This document shows positions 9,801 to 21,599 of a DNA stretch of 64,000 nucleotides, one piece after another. Source of the stretch: Dama dama (taxonomy: Eukaryota > Chordata > Mammalia > Artiodactyla > Cervidae); NCBI RefSeq assembly GCF_033118175.1, contig NC_083712.1, forward strand, positions 9,434,956 to 9,498,955. Direction: 5' to 3'. Numbering within the stretch: the first letter of the stretch is position 1; each line of letters starts with the position of its first letter. The notes beneath the pieces were generated by a model that had not been told where the DNA came from, searched no databases, and was given only the letters and a program-made list of their open reading frames with translations. Both the position numbers and the translations under genes were made by a program.

Positions 9801-12800
9801 TCTCTTCTTGTTAATTCACGCTCAAATCCGGGGTAAGTTTTATTTTGATTTTGATGTATAGGAAACTTTAAAAGCAAAGATTCTCAAACTTGCAGTAAAC
9901 AAACAAACAAACTCAGACCTACATCCAGCATACCTGAAGAGATCCTTTAGTAAAACGTGTGTTTCTGTATCACTTTGGACACCACCCTTTTGTACTTATA
10001 TTTGAAATGTTCATACTTTCAGTTGCACTTCACATACTAGCCAAGTTTCCTTTTTGTATATTTCCAACTGACATCCAGTAGCAACACTACTCTGCATTTC
10101 TATGAATAGATCTAAATTGTCCAGAAGAGTCCTGAAACGTGGAAGCAGAGAAATGTCCGGCACGATGCTGAAATACTCCTCATTATTCAGAACACTTCTG
10201 CCTGTCAGGGAATTCTGCTGATGCATCTCCAGGCTGAAATAGGAAACCTTGTTTTGTGTGCCTCTTTGATTCCATGGTCACGCATCTTTATACAAAGATA
10301 CGAAGCCACTGCTCCTGCATGCTCTGAAAATAAAACCCTGAGTGTCAAATGCCCTGCAGTTAGCTTCACATTCATTCTATTTCGTGATTGGTTGATGCTG
10401 ATTTTCACTCTTTATGGTCAGATGGTTGAGTTGAAGTTGAAGGAAATAGCTTATGTGCTTTTATAGAATTCACATGGATTTGGAAAGCACTATCCACCAC
10501 TAAAGGAAGAATAACTTCTCCCAGAGTCAGGATGGCTGCTCGGCAGGAATCGCTGTGATGCAGAGCTTGCAGCTGGGGGTGGAGCTTGGGAATCCAGAGG
10601 GAGGAGGATAGGAACAGGAGATGACTCCTGATGATGGGTGACACGTGACCCAGTGAGGAGAGCAAGGGTACCTCAGAGGAGAGGAGGACCCAAGAATCTC
10701 ACGGCCTCACACTTTACTCCTCAGATGTCTGAACGCAATGGAGTGCCACGTGGTTTACAGAGACCTAACTTTCAGGACGTGGCCACAGCCCCATCTGATC
10801 TGAGTTCTGCCCATTTCTACAGGCACCACCAGATCCATATTGCCATCTGGGCTGCCCAAAGGAAGAGAGGGTCCACCAGCAGAGATTACAGCTTGGTAGT
10901 GACTGCTGGGCCCAATTTCACGTCCTAAGTGGGAAGCAGAGGAGAGACGACGGAGGGGCCCACAAGCAAAGCCTCCCTCGGGACCCACTCCGACTCCTGC
11001 ACTGCTCAACAGCACATCCCCGCCACTCAGCTTTGAGTCCCGAAATTCCACGGTCCAGAGGAAAACAACCTCCTGGCTCAGTCAGTCAGAGGAAACAAGG
11101 GAGACTGTTCTTCCACAGGCAAGTGCTGTTCGGTAAGGCTGTTCTCCTGTGTCAGAGACATTTCTGCCTTTACAATGTGGCCTGTACAGTCTTAGCTCCA
11201 TAGGGAGGGTAAAAAAAGCAAGGGTAAAAAATCTTCTGAACTTGTTGAAAATGGGGATGCTCAATCACCAAAACAGGTACATCCAAAAAGTTACCTTCTT
11301 CTGTTTAACACCAGGACATATATGATTGGGAAAGCTGGAGTATTTGATAAACAAGCCTGAGTATTCTTGCATTGAGCAATTTAGTTTAGACAGTACAATA
11401 CGTGAGTGTAGAATTGCTTATGAAATTATAAAGTTTCCATATTGGAGGGAACACTACGAGTGATGTCATCCTTTTCTCTCTTGGAACAGAGAGAGTGTGT
11501 GAGTCCTCGGAAAGTGACATAACTGGACCAAGGCTACAGGTCAGCCAGTGAAAGACGGTGTGAACGCAGCCGGCCCCTCACCCCCCAGCAGCCTCGGACC
11601 TGGCGGGTGGGGTGTGGACAGGGCTGCAGCTCTGTGACTGCCACGCTTCTGGGACTCGAGGGTCAGGTCACAGGTGTGGCTCCTCCACCTGCTGTCCCAG
11701 GAAGGGCAGGTTCAGGGCACTGTCCTCAGGCTTTATTCTCTTTAGAACAACAGGTTTGAACAGAATTATTCAGCTCCTCTCTGGTTATAAAACTGAACTA
11801 AACTTCTTGCAGAGAAAGAATGACTGATGGTCTTGAGAGGAAAGAAGCAGCAGTCTTTGGGTACAGATGGGTGGTCTGCCTGTCCATCTGCAAATGAACA
11901 AGATCTGTCATATTTTGAGACAAAATTCGCTTGTCGGGGACATTTTATTGTCAATCTATGAATTAGTTACATGACTTTACTAAAATGCCTGCTATGGTAT
12001 CTATCAAAATAAAATGTCACTAATTTTCTTTTTCATGTTCTTGGCAGAATTTGAAAAGTAAATGACAGCTATTAGAAATGTTAATTTAATTTGTTGTTTT
12101 GAGGATGGCCAAATCACAAGTTTTATTTCATTGCAATGTATCTGTTAAGTAAGGGTGACCACGTGCAACCCTGAGTTAAGCCCTCTGGAATGTCAGAAGG
12201 GCGCCAGACAAATCCAGGACCTGGAGATCTTGGTGTCCGGGAAGGCTTTCGACAGCACAGGAAGAAACTACAAATGTGATGTTTATACATGACCCCCCAT
12301 CAAAAAATATGGCTTCCACACTGCCACTGTCTAATGTGCCAAAAACCCAGATCATAATGAAATAAAGGCGTGTAAAATTTTACCTCACACTAGAATGCTT
12401 CTTGAACATGGATGGCTCCTAATTTGGGCGGACTCTACTTTTCCAGTGAATATTGTATTTCCTGTCCCTTCTTCTTGCCAGAATAGCAGCTGGTTGGTTG
12501 CGTTTTGCTCCATCTCCCTCCTGCCTCCTTGGAAGACCAGCTACTGGGGGACAGTGTGATTTCTTACTGACTCCTGAAACTCTCCGGGTTTTTATCCACC
12601 AGCCTGGCTCTCTGCGGTGCAGGGCTGAGGGAGAGCAGGAGACCAGGTTCCTCTGCACGGCCCCCACCCCGGGCCCACCCTGGCCTCAGAGTGTGGCTCA
12701 CTCTCTAGAGCAAACCTCTTTGTTTATTACAATCAGTAACCTTTCTAGGACATTAGCTTTACCTTAATTTTTCCCTTTAACCATATCTAACAGGGTGAGA

Positions 12801-13785
12801 CTTGGAAACTAATGACAATTGTGAATGTTAGAGGGAACTTTCAGTTTCTGATTATTCATCTAATCCCAAAGAGCTGATAATCCTTAAATCATCACTATTT
12901 GAATTTGAAATAAATCCATTCTGTTGTGCTGCTAAATTTGCCTGATTAATTACCTTTTATCAAAGCTAATATTTAAGTGAGTTTGCATTCCCTAGGTATA
13001 TGATAATTAATTCTGGGTTGAGTTATGTGAACTCAATTTATGTGATCAGCAATTTAAAACTGTCGGATGGTGATGCAAACACCAATGCCACTGCATTGAA
13101 TTTAGTTTTTCATGCTTTTAAAATTTCTCTCTCTTGACTTCTACTTCAAGGAGTGTTTAGTAGAAACATCTCTTCCTACTCCTCTCTCTAAGTATAACCA
13201 TGGGGTTTAAGCAAGAAGCAAATATCAGAAGACTCTGCTAGGTAGGTCAGGGGCTAAGGATACAAGGAATGATGGGGTGGTGAGTTTCCTGGGTCACCTT
13301 CTGCCTTATTTAATATTGAATTAGAGTTGAAGAAATACCAGTGGGGATGAAGAAAAGCAACCCCAATCAAAGGCTGTTCTCTCTAGGCTCAGAAATAGGG
13401 GAGGGCAGCCGGGCAGTACAGGAAGCTTTTCGATTATGACTGCTACACTCCAGCCCAACACCACTGGAAAAGTGGGGCCTGCTGCCACACACAGCAGAAC
13501 AGGCCAAGTCACCATCTAGATAGTCACCCTCTGGAGGCACCCCGACACCTGTGGGGTCCCTCAGGGCACAAAGGGCACAGTTCTGAGGCACACCTGCTGG
13601 CCGGAGCGCCCCCTGCTACCTGCAGGAGGGAGGACCTCCCTCTGCAAACACCACTGTGTGAACAGAGGCTGCTGGGGGCCCAGACCTGTGTCCCACTTGT
13701 CAGTCCTAGCCTCCAGCTAGACGGTGTTGGAGAAAGGCAGCTGAAGCAGAGGTTCCAGTAAGACTGAACTCTCATAACACAACAC
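9801..13785. other. Anonymous sequence with a short AAAC repeat
   Basis: No gene or definite repeat, apart from an (AAAC)4 run at 9897-9912. GC-rich patches occur at about 10530-11060, 11570-11720, 12480-12680 and 13490-13740 and account for the longer open frames (82-104 codons). None shows a start context, domain or splice pattern I can support. Confidence 0.5.
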
Positions 13786-14246
13786 AAAGGTCTGTCTAGT
13801 CAAGGCTGTGGTTTTTCCAGTAGTCATGTATGGATGTGAGAGTTGGACTATAAAGAAAGCTAAGCACCAAAGAATTGATGCTTTTGAACTGTGGTGTTGG
13901 AAAAGACTTTTGAGAGTCCCTTGGACTGTGGGGAGATCTAACCAGTCCATCCTAAAGGAAATCAGTCCTGAATATTCATTGGAAGGACCGATGTTAAAGC
14001 TGAAACTCCAATACTCTGGCCACCTGATGGGAAGAACTGACTCACTGGAAAAGACCCTGAGGCTGGGATTGAAGGTGGGAGGAGAAGGGGACGACAGAGG
14101 ATGAGACAGTTGGATGGCATCACCGACTCAATGGAGATGAGTTTGGGTGGACTCCGGGAGTTGGTGATGGACGGGGAGGCCTGGCGTGCTGCAGTCCATG
14201 GGGTCGTAAAGAGTCGGACATGACTGAGCAACTGAACTGACTGAAG
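13786..14246 (+). mobile_element. BovB LINE 3' end
   Basis: Plus-strand BovB, 5'-truncated to ~460 bp. It begins aaaggtctgtctagtcaagg, continues through the C-terminal coding part (protein VMYGCESWTIKKAKHQRIDAF) and ends gagtcggacatgactgagcaactgaactga, the standard BovB terminus. It is shifted out of frame near 14070. TSD not resolved. Confidence 0.95.
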
Positions 14247-14269
14247 ACAGCGCAAACATGTCCGGATTT

Positions 14270-14615
14270 GACATGAAAGTCACATGTCACGTAAGAAAGA
14301 GAAAGACTGAAGTCAAATGAAAAGGACGATCAATCAAAGGCAATATGTCAAGAGTGAGATGACTGATGTTAGAATTATCCCGTACTTTAATTATCCCATC
14401 CTCAAAATGTTTCAGGGGGTGACTACAAACAAATTGGAAACAAATGAAAAATTAAAAAGTCTCAGAGGTGGAAAAAGAACCAAACAAAAAGTTTAGAACT
14501 AAAAATATTAAAAACCAAAAAATTTTGAAAAACTCAATGGGTGGGCTCTGCAAAAGAAGGGAGGGACAGCAGGGCCATTAGTGAGCCTGGGTCTGGACCA
14601 ACAAGAATCTCCAGT
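14270..14615 (+). mobile_element. Degraded L1 ORF1-region relic
   Basis: A-rich sequence (aaattggaaacaaatgaaaaatt... aactcaatgggtgggctctgc) resembles the 5' UTR/ORF1 start of old L1 elements. Many small gaps; no frame survives. Confidence 0.45.
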
Positions 14616-16029
14616 GTGGTCAACAGAGGCTGAGCAAGGAGAACAGGAACTTAAGGACCTGTGGGCCACAACAGAAGACCTAACGCTTGTGTCATATGGT
14701 TCTGCTTTACTGAATATTACTGTTCATTAGCTGCTGTGCTTTTGTGTCAGTTATGAATGTGTTGTAAGAATTCTAACTGCAGTCATTAATTAAGCACTTG
14801 TTGTATGCTGCTGCTTAAAAAGCATCACCTATGTTACATTACAAACTTCCAAATTGTACTTGGGACTGAATTCCAGGAGTCCTGCCCTGGGATCTCTCAC
14901 ACTGCTCTTCCTGCTCCACGGTTCCCAGCCTGCAGCCTTATCACTGCTTCATGTATAAACAGATGGAAATGTCCAGAATGGACAGCGCTTTAGTGTCACT
15001 GGAATCTTATAGTGGTTGGGATATAATAGGGGCTCACAAGTCTACCATGAGTGCTGTTGAACTGCATCAGAACTATGGGTTCAGACAAACACCAGGATGA
15101 CTGGTGTGAGATACCCCATGTTGTCATAAATCTGGGGGTGTTTACAGATTTGTAGATGGGACATTGAAAAGGCTTGGCTGGGGCACAGGATTCAAAGAGG
15201 TGGTCAATTCTGAGGTATTTAGAGGTGCCCTTAGACAGCAATGTCTATTTTTACTCCATAGCACAAAAATTTGTGCTATATTAATAAATAGGAATAAAAT
15301 AATAATAATAATAGGAATAAAATCAGTTGTTTGTGCAGAATCAAGCTTCTGTTTATTTCTACACATGGGTCAGGAACTCATACCACCATGTCATCAGCAT
15401 CGTTTTCCCCTCTGTAGTAGATATTTTAGCTGCCTGAGTATAGTAATTATGCTTTATTTATCTTAGTATCTGCAGGGCATGACATGATATCTATTTGTTG
15501 ACTGGATGGGTGGATAAATAGAGTACAAAAATCTGTAAATGCCTAGTTTCTGTTTACTTCTCTGCATTTTTAAAATGGAGGAAAGAGACACTAATACATG
15601 ACAATATGGCCAATATTGTTAAAATAATGCCATTAAAAAACTGAAATGCTGTGACTAAAATTCACATTAGAAATGAATGAGAAACAGATGCTGATAATAA
15701 AGTAGCATGGCAATTTCAATGGCAAGCATGGGCCCATCATTCAAGTTTTTAAATAGACGTAAAAATTATCAAGGATGAGATTAAAGAAACTTCACAAACA
15801 CGAACATTAAAAAAGACACACACAAAACAAAATGTCCATTTCTCAGACTAACAATGATTAGTCAGGTGTGACTAATAATGGAGCAAGTCGCTGAATCCGT
15901 GCTGTGAGGGCACTGCTCATTTTGTTTCCAGTCCCTGTATTGTGGTTAAATGTATGTGTCAGCTTGACTGGACTCAGAGGTGCCCAGGCAGCTGATATGT
16001 GTCTTGTGTGTGTACACACAAGTATATTA
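14616..16029. other. Anonymous sequence
   Basis: No recognised repeat except an (AAT)n run at 15296-15313, bounded on both sides by aggaataaaat. AT-rich with scattered short frames. Confidence 0.5.
15296..15313. repeat. (AAT)n microsatellite
   Basis: About five AAT units flanked by two copies of aggaataaaat, suggesting slippage of the larger unit as well. Confidence 0.85.
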
Positions 16030-16040
16030 TATATAAGCTT

Positions 16041-16442
16041 TAGTTCAGCTCAGTTCAGTCGCTCAGTCATGTTTGACTCTTTGCGACCCCATGCGACTGC
16101 AGCAAGCCAGGCTTCTCTGTCCGTCACCAACTCCCGAAGCTTACTCAAACTCATGTCCATCGAGTTGGTGATACCATCCAGCCATCTCATTCTCTGTCGT
16201 TCCCTTCTTCTCCTGCCCCCAATCCCTCCCAGCATCAGGATCTTTTCAAATGAGTCAGCTCTTCGCATCAGGTGGCCAAAGTGTTAGAGTTTCAGCTTCA
16301 ACATCAGTCCTTCCAATGAATATTCGGGACTGATGTCCTTTAGGATGGACTGGTTGGATCTCCTTGCAGTCCAAGGGACTCTCAAGAGTCTTTTCCAAGA
16401 CCACAGTTCAAAAGCATCAATTCTTTGGTGCTCAGCTTTCTT
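16041..16442 (-). mobile_element. BovB LINE 3' end with 11-bp TSD
   Basis: Minus-strand BovB of ~400 bp. The terminus tagttcagctcagttcagtc lies at 16041 and the 5' truncation after gctcagctttct. The target tatataagctt is repeated exactly at 16030-16040 and 16443-16453. This is a clean, severely 5'-truncated retrotransposition product. Confidence 0.96.
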
Positions 16443-16490
16443 TATATAAGCTTACATATGTAATTATGCTTGAGCAGTTCCTGAAGTCTT

Positions 16491-16807
16491 GAAGTGAAGT
16501 GAAAGTCACTCAGTCATGTCTGATTCTTTGCGACCCCATGGACTATACAGTCCATGGAATTCTCCAGGCCAGAATACTGGAGTGGGTAGCCATTCCCCTC
16601 TCCAGGGGATCTTCCCAACCCAGTAATCAAACCTGGGTCTCCCACATTGCGGGAATATTCTTCACCAGCTGAGCCACAAGGGAAGCCCAAGAACACTGGA
16701 GTGGGTAGCCTATCCCTTTCCCAGTGGATCTTCCCGACCCAGGAATTGAACCAGGGTCTCTTGCATTGCAGGTGGATTCTTTACCAACTGAGCTATCAGA
16801 GAAGCCC
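16491..16807 (-). mobile_element. Bov-tA-type SINE with two tandem tRNA-like heads
   Basis: Minus strand. The Bov-A body is at the left (agtcactcagtcatgtctg). It is followed by a tRNA-like head ending ccacaagggaagccc (16689), then a second head with its own ctggagtgggtagcc junction ending atcagagaagccc (16807). The target ctgaagtctt (16481-16490) is repeated as ctgacgtctt (16808-16817), one mismatch. The flanking TSD shows that the double-head unit inserted as one piece. Confidence 0.9.
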
Positions 16808-16852
16808 CTGACGTCTTAGATAGGCTGAATTTACAGGTGGCTTAGAGTCCCA

Positions 16853-16929
16853 GCCTGATGGGCTTCTGTCTACGGGGTTGCACAGAGTTGGACACAACTG
16901 AAGTAACTTAGCAGCAGCAGCAGCAGCAG
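16853..16929 (+). mobile_element. Bov-A2 SINE, truncated to 77 bp
   Basis: Only the 3' end of Bov-A2 is present: gcctgatgggcttctg at the left and acttagcagcagcagcagc at the right. The target tagagtccca is duplicated exactly at 16843-16852 and 16930-16939. The TSD shows truncation happened at insertion, not by later deletion. Confidence 0.93.
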
Positions 16930-17167
16930 TAGAGTCCCATGGAACTGATTTCTGTCGTTTTACTGTTTTTTTTCTCAATGGGAACTTATTTATGAGGACT
17001 TCCCTGTGAACAGTTGGGGGAGGGGTGCTCAGGCTTGTTTTATTGATTATTATTCATACTGCCCTGACAGCAGCCACCAGCAAGTAAACGGAGGCTGTAA
17101 GACTAGCATTCCACTGATAAGAAGCAGCAGTGTGGTGAGTAGAAATCTACCTATTGCACAGATGGTG

Positions 17168-17367
17168 GTGGTGCCGTCACTAAGTCGTGTCCGACTGTTT
17201 TGTGACCCTATGAACTGTAGTCCACCAGGCTCTCTGTCCTTGGAATTCCAGGCAAGAGTGGGTTGCCATTTCCTACTCCAGGGGATCTTCCTGACCCAGG
17301 GATCAAACCCGGGTCTCCTGCATTGTGGACAGTCTCTTGCATTGCAGGTGGATTCTTTACTGACAGT
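17168..17367 (-). mobile_element. Bov-tA SINE
   Basis: Minus strand. The body starts ggtgccgtcactaagtcg, has gggttgccatttcctactcc in the middle, and a tRNA-like B-box region gggatcaaacccgggtctcc (17300). A partial duplication of the head (cattgtggacagtctcttgcattgcaggtgg) sits at the right end. TSD not resolved. Confidence 0.92.
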
Positions 17368-17639
17368 CACCATAAATCTAGTTTTTCCCTTTTCCCAGAC
17401 AGAAACATGTCCAGAGATAGGAATCTTGTTTGAATCATGGAATATACTGGGTGGTTTAGCTAAACAGTCAGTAACTTAGGAAGACAGAATTGGAGAACTG
17501 ATGAAAAAACATGGCCAAGAGGCACATGGTGTGTATTAAAGCAGGAATGGTGTGCCATGTAAATAGTCAAGAAGGACACCCACTTCAGTGAGGTATTCTG
17601 TAGCCAGAGTTTTCATCCCACCCATTCCGCGGAGGTTGG

Positions 17640-18290
17640 CCCTCAGCTTCCCCAGCCACGAGAGCATTTGCTCATGGTCTTCAGGTGCAAACTGCTCACA
17701 CCTGTGAAGGTGTGGTGTCTACACTGCTGCAACAACACAGACTCCCCAGAAAGACCAAGCAGACCACTGCCATGGTCAAGTGCCTGACAAGAAAGAGCAG
17801 AGCCCAAGGGTGTGGCACCATGGCTTGGGGATATCACCTAGCCACCTGGTGGCAGGTTAATCCCACTGGATGTATTCAGTGAAGAGGTAACACTTTTTCA
17901 TCACTGGAATAGAGGGCTTTCTTACATTATAGCTATGTTCTACCCTTTGGAATGCTGCTCCCTTGTATTAGTAGAATGCCCTTCCACCATCATGGTACAC
18001 ACACAATGCTCCCCAGCCTGGAGCTCACTTTGGAGAAGAGCAGCTGGACGATGATCTTACACCCATGGGATTCATTTATCTTGGTCAGTATTCATAACTC
18101 AGGAGTGGCTGGCTTTAGAGAATGAGGGTGAGCTCCTGAAAATTCACTTGTGGGACCAGTTGGCTAGTAACACACAGGAAAGGTGGTGCACAGTTCTGTG
18201 GGTTCTAACATACACTCTGAACTGGAAACCATATGGTCACTTTTCCCCACAGCCAAACTATGAAGCTCTAGCTATCAGGAAGTCAAAATG
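17640..18290. other. Possible ancient ERV-like relic
   Basis: The style of sequence (aatgctgctccc... gaatgcccttccaccatc... aagagcagctggac) reminds me of ERVL-type internal regions. I cannot place it with certainty. A 65-codon plus frame at 17685-17882 has no recognisable motif. Confidence 0.25.
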
Positions 18291-18502
18291 AGAGACACGT
18301 CCTACTGTGAAACCTAAGAATCTATTTGCATGTTGACCTTCAGAGTTACAAAGTTGGCTCTGTTTACTTGGAAGTTTTTGTTTTCAAAGAAGAAGTACAT
18401 AGGCAAGGAGGCACAATGATGGTTTCCACTGCATTTTATGCTGAGATGACCACCTGATATGCCATGCTTCTCTGGCATTAAAGCAACAGGCAAAAAGGCA
18501 CT

Positions 18503-18870
18503 ACAGTCACTTCCCTTCATCTACAGGGCATGCATTCCAAGACGCCTAGACAATGCCAGAAACCACTGATAGGGCTGAAATCTAGTATATCTGTGTTCTC
18601 CACACAAACATCTATGATCAGCTCAATGTGAAAATTAGTCACAGTAATAGATTAACAATAATAATAAACCAGAACAATTATAACAACATATTGTAATGAA
18701 AGTTATGTTAATGTGGCCTCCCTCTCTCAAAATAACTTATTGTACAAACTTATTTTCCACTTAATTAAACACTTATCATGTACTGTAGCTGTAACTTTTG
18801 CAGTTTTAGGTGTGACAGCAAAAGTAGCATGAATTTCTTTTTCCTATGGATAGAAAACTTGTTTTCACTG
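18503..18870 (+). mobile_element. Tigger-type (Tc1/mariner) DNA transposon, left part
   Basis: The left end reads ctacagtcacttcccttcatctacagg, followed by blocks typical of Tigger/MER2 elements: attccaagac, accactgatag, aacaattataacaac, gtggcctccctctctc and ttttaggtgtgacagcaaa. A BovB cuts it at 18870, and Tigger-like sequence resumes at 20690. No transposase frame remains. Confidence 0.82.
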
Positions 18871-18881
18871 CTCAGTTTGGT

Positions 18882-19481
18882 TCAGTTGCTCAGTCGACTC
18901 TTTGTGACCCCATGGAATGCAGCACACCAGGCCTCCCTGTCCATCACCAACTCCCAGAGCTTACTCAAACTCATGTCCATCAAGTCGGTGATGCTATCCA
19001 ACCATCTCATCCTCTGTCGTCCCCTTTTCCTCCTGCCTTCAATCTTTCCCAGCATCAGGGTCTTTCCAGATGAGTCAGTTCTTCCCATCAGGTGGCAAAA
19101 GTATTGGAGTTTCACCTTCAGCATCAGTCCTTCCAATGAATATTCAGGATAGATTTCCTTTAGGATAGGCTGGTTGGATCTCCTTGCAGTCCAAGGGTCT
19201 CCCAGGAGCCTTCTCCAACACCACAGTTCAAAAGGTCCAATTCTTTGGCCCTCAGCTTTCTTTATAGTCCAACTCTCACATCTATACATGACTACTGGAG
19301 AAACCACAACTTTGACTAGATGGACATTTGTTGGCAAAGTAATGTCTCTGCTTTTTAACATGCTGTCTAGGTTGATCATTACTTTTCTTCCAAGGAGCAA
19401 GCATCTTTTAATTTCATGGCTGCAGTCACCATCTGCAGTGATTTTGGAGCCCCCCAAAATAAAGTCTGTCACTGTTTCCAT
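18882..19481 (-). pseudogene. BovB C-terminal protein fragment, 199 codons
   Basis: Longest surviving BovB frame in the window. It covers the C-terminal part after the reverse transcriptase: LGGSKITADGDCSHEIKR, RDITLPTNVHLVK, YRCESWTIKKAE, FELWCWRRLLGDPW, SNQPILKEIYPEYSLEGLMLK and RQRMRWLDSITDLMDMSLSK in order. This region follows the polymerase domain in RTE elements. Upstream the frame breaks (next piece 19426-19623 in another frame), so it is a relic. Confidence 0.92.
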
Positions 19482-20151
19482 TGTTCCCCCATTCTATTTG
19501 CCATGAAGTGATGGGACCAGATGCCATGGTCTTAGTTTTCTGAATGTTGAGTTTTAAGCCAACTTTTTCACTCTCTTCTTTCACTTTCCTCAAGAGGCTC
19601 TTTAGTTCTTTGCTTTCTGCCATAAGAGTGGTGTCATCTCCATAGCTGAGGTTATTGATATTTCTCCCAGCAATCTTGATTCCAGCTCATGCTTTATCCA
19701 GTCCAGGGGTTCTCATGATGTACTCTGCATATAAGTAAATAAACAGGGTGACAATATACAGCCTTGACATACTCCTTTCCCAACTTGGAACCAGTCTGTT
19801 GTTCCATGTCCAGTTTAACTGCTGCTTCTTGACCCGCATACCTATTTCTCAGAAGGCTGGTCAGGTGGTCTGGTATTCCCATCTCTTTAAGAATTTTCCA
19901 CAATTTGTTGTGATCCACACAGTCAAAGGCTTTGGCATAGTCAATAAAGCAGAAGTAGATGTTTTTTCTGGAACTCTCTTGCTTTTTCGATGATCCAGTG
20001 GATGTTGGCAGTTTGGTCTCTGGTTCCTCTGCCTTTTCTAAATCCAGTTCGAACATCTGGAATTTTAATTGTTACTTCATTTTGTACTCCAAGGTAAATT
20101 TGGCTGTTACTCCAGGTATCTCTTGACTTCCTACTTCTGCATTCCAGTCCG

Positions 20152-20538
20152 CTATAATGAAGAGGACATCGTTTTTGGGTTTAGTTCTAGAAGGTCTTTT
20201 AGTTCTTCATAGAACCATTCAACTTCAGCTTCTTCTGAATTACTGGTTGGGGTGTAGACTTGCACTACTGTGATACTGAATGGTTTGCCTTGGAAAGAAA
20301 CAGAAATCATTCTGTCATTTTTGAGACTGCATCCAAGTATTGCATTTAGAACTCTTTTGTTTACTATAATGGCTACGCCATTTTTTCTAAGGGATTCTTG
20401 CCCACAGTCATAGATACAATGGTCATCTGAGTTAAATTCACCGATTCCAGTCCGTTTTAGTTTGCTGATTCCTAAAATGTCGATGTTTACTCTTGCCATC
20501 TTCTGTTTGACCACTTCCAATTTACCTTGATGATTCAT
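20152..20538 (-). pseudogene. BovB AP-type endonuclease fragment, 128 codons
   Basis: N-terminal part of the BovB protein, which nicks target DNA. Visible blocks are ARVNIDILGISKLK, GEFNSDDHCIYDCGQESLR, GVAIIVNKRV, LKNDRMISVSFQGKPF and VQVYTPTSNSEEAEVEWFYEELKDLL. The usual ISELK box reads ISKLK here (residue 26), so the catalytic Glu is replaced by Lys. The later Asp/His boxes were lost in the internal deletion. Not functional. Confidence 0.88.
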
Positions 20539-20689
20539 GGACTTAACGTTCCAGGTTCCTATGCAATATTGTTCTTCATAGCATTGGACTCTACTTCCGT
20601 CACCAGTTACATCCTCAACTGGGTGTTATTTCTGCTTTGGGTCTGCCTCTTCATTCTTTCTGGAAGAACTTCAGAAATCTCTGAAAGAA

Positions 20690-20770
20690 GTTTTCGCTGT
20701 AGACCCTAGACGTGTCAGCATGCCACTTCCTCCTTCCCTCACTAGTAATGAACAAAGCTTCCTTATTCCC
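20690..20770 (+). mobile_element. Tigger-type transposon, resumed right part
   Basis: After the BovB, cgctgtagaccctagac... cagcatgcc... ttcctccttccctc follows the order expected in Tigger elements downstream of the 18870 break. Similarity fades after ~20770. Confidence 0.6.
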
Positions 20771-20865
20771 CCGTTAGATGGGCGCCCAGGGCCTCTCTGA
20801 GGCTCTGAAGCTGGCACCGCCCCCGTATCTCACTGAGGCCCCGCCCTCAGGCCCTCCAGCCGCGC

Positions 20866-21186
20866 GGTGCTTGGTGGCTTGGCCTGCCTGACCTGCTACC
20901 CTGCGGGCTTCAGCCGCCAGTCTCCTCCGTCCACGGGCGTTCTCCAGGCAAGAATGCTGGTGTGCCTTACCATTCTCTTCTCGAGGGCCCTTCCCAGTCC
21001 AGGCATCAAACCCGGGCCTCCCACACTGCAGGTGGATTCTTTACCAGCTCAGCCACCAGGGAAGCCCAGGAAAACTGAAGTAGGTAGTCTATCCCTTCTC
21101 CAGGGGAACTTCCCAACCCAGAAACTGAACCAGGCTCTCCTGCATTGCAGGCAGATTCTTTACCAGCTGAGCTACTGGGGAAGCCC
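20866..21186 (-). mobile_element. Bov-tA-type SINE with two tandem tRNA-like heads
   Basis: Minus strand. The left third (20866-20940) is a GC-rich, strongly diverged Bov-A body. A first head with gcatcaaacccgggcctcc ends ccaccagggaagccc (21067). A second head with aactgaaccaggctctcc ends ctactggggaagccc (21187). The architecture is the same as the copy at 16491-16807, pointing to a subfamily with a duplicated head. Confidence 0.85.
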
Positions 21187-21239
21187 AAATATCAATTACG
21201 TGGGATCAAACCCAAATATACATGTTTACCTTAAAAAAA

Positions 21240-21398
21240 TATATTCTTAAGGGATGGGATAGGGAGGGAGGCGGGAGGGGGGATTGGGATGGGGAACACA
21301 TGTAAATCCATGGCTGATTCATGTCAATGTATGGCAAAAACCACTACAATATTGTAAACTAATTAGCCTCCAACTAATAACAATAAATGGAAAAAAAA
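21240..21398 (+). mobile_element. L1 LINE 3' UTR tail
   Basis: Ruminant L1 3' end, plus strand: gggatgggatagggagggaggcggg, then aacacatgtaaatccatgg, and the ending attagcctccaactaataac... aatgg with an A-run. 5'-truncated to ~160 bp. Confidence 0.95.
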
Positions 21399-21599
21399 AG
21401 GCTGTTTTTTTCTGTAAATAAATGCCAACATTTTACTACAACACTTGTATATAAAGCTATACCTAAGTGTGTAGTGATGTGTATGCAGTTCACCAGGAAG
21501 GCACAAAACCTGGTAGAAATGTTCAAACTCAGATGATTTCATGGAAAATATTACCAAATACTCAACCAAGGAGAAGTAACAGTAATTTAAAACATTTTT

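Larger units (their letters stand above)
18871..20689 (-). mobile_element. BovB LINE (1.8 kb) inserted in a Tigger element
   Basis: Minus-strand BovB running from its 3' terminus (ctcagtttggttcagttgctc) to endonuclease and 5' sequence. The target gttttcactg (18861-18870) is repeated as gttttcgctg (20690-20699), one mismatch. Around 20066-20080 the text jumps from the reverse-transcriptase side to the endonuclease side. Compared with the copy at 55.7-58.0 kb, about 1.1 kb is missing there. The reverse-transcriptase box reads YGDD (19633-19644). Confidence 0.95.

Noticed and set aside
20866..20940. CpG-island-like promoter
   Set aside because: The GC-rich text aligns with a diverged Bov-A body contiguous with a SINE head; no separate promoter evidence.
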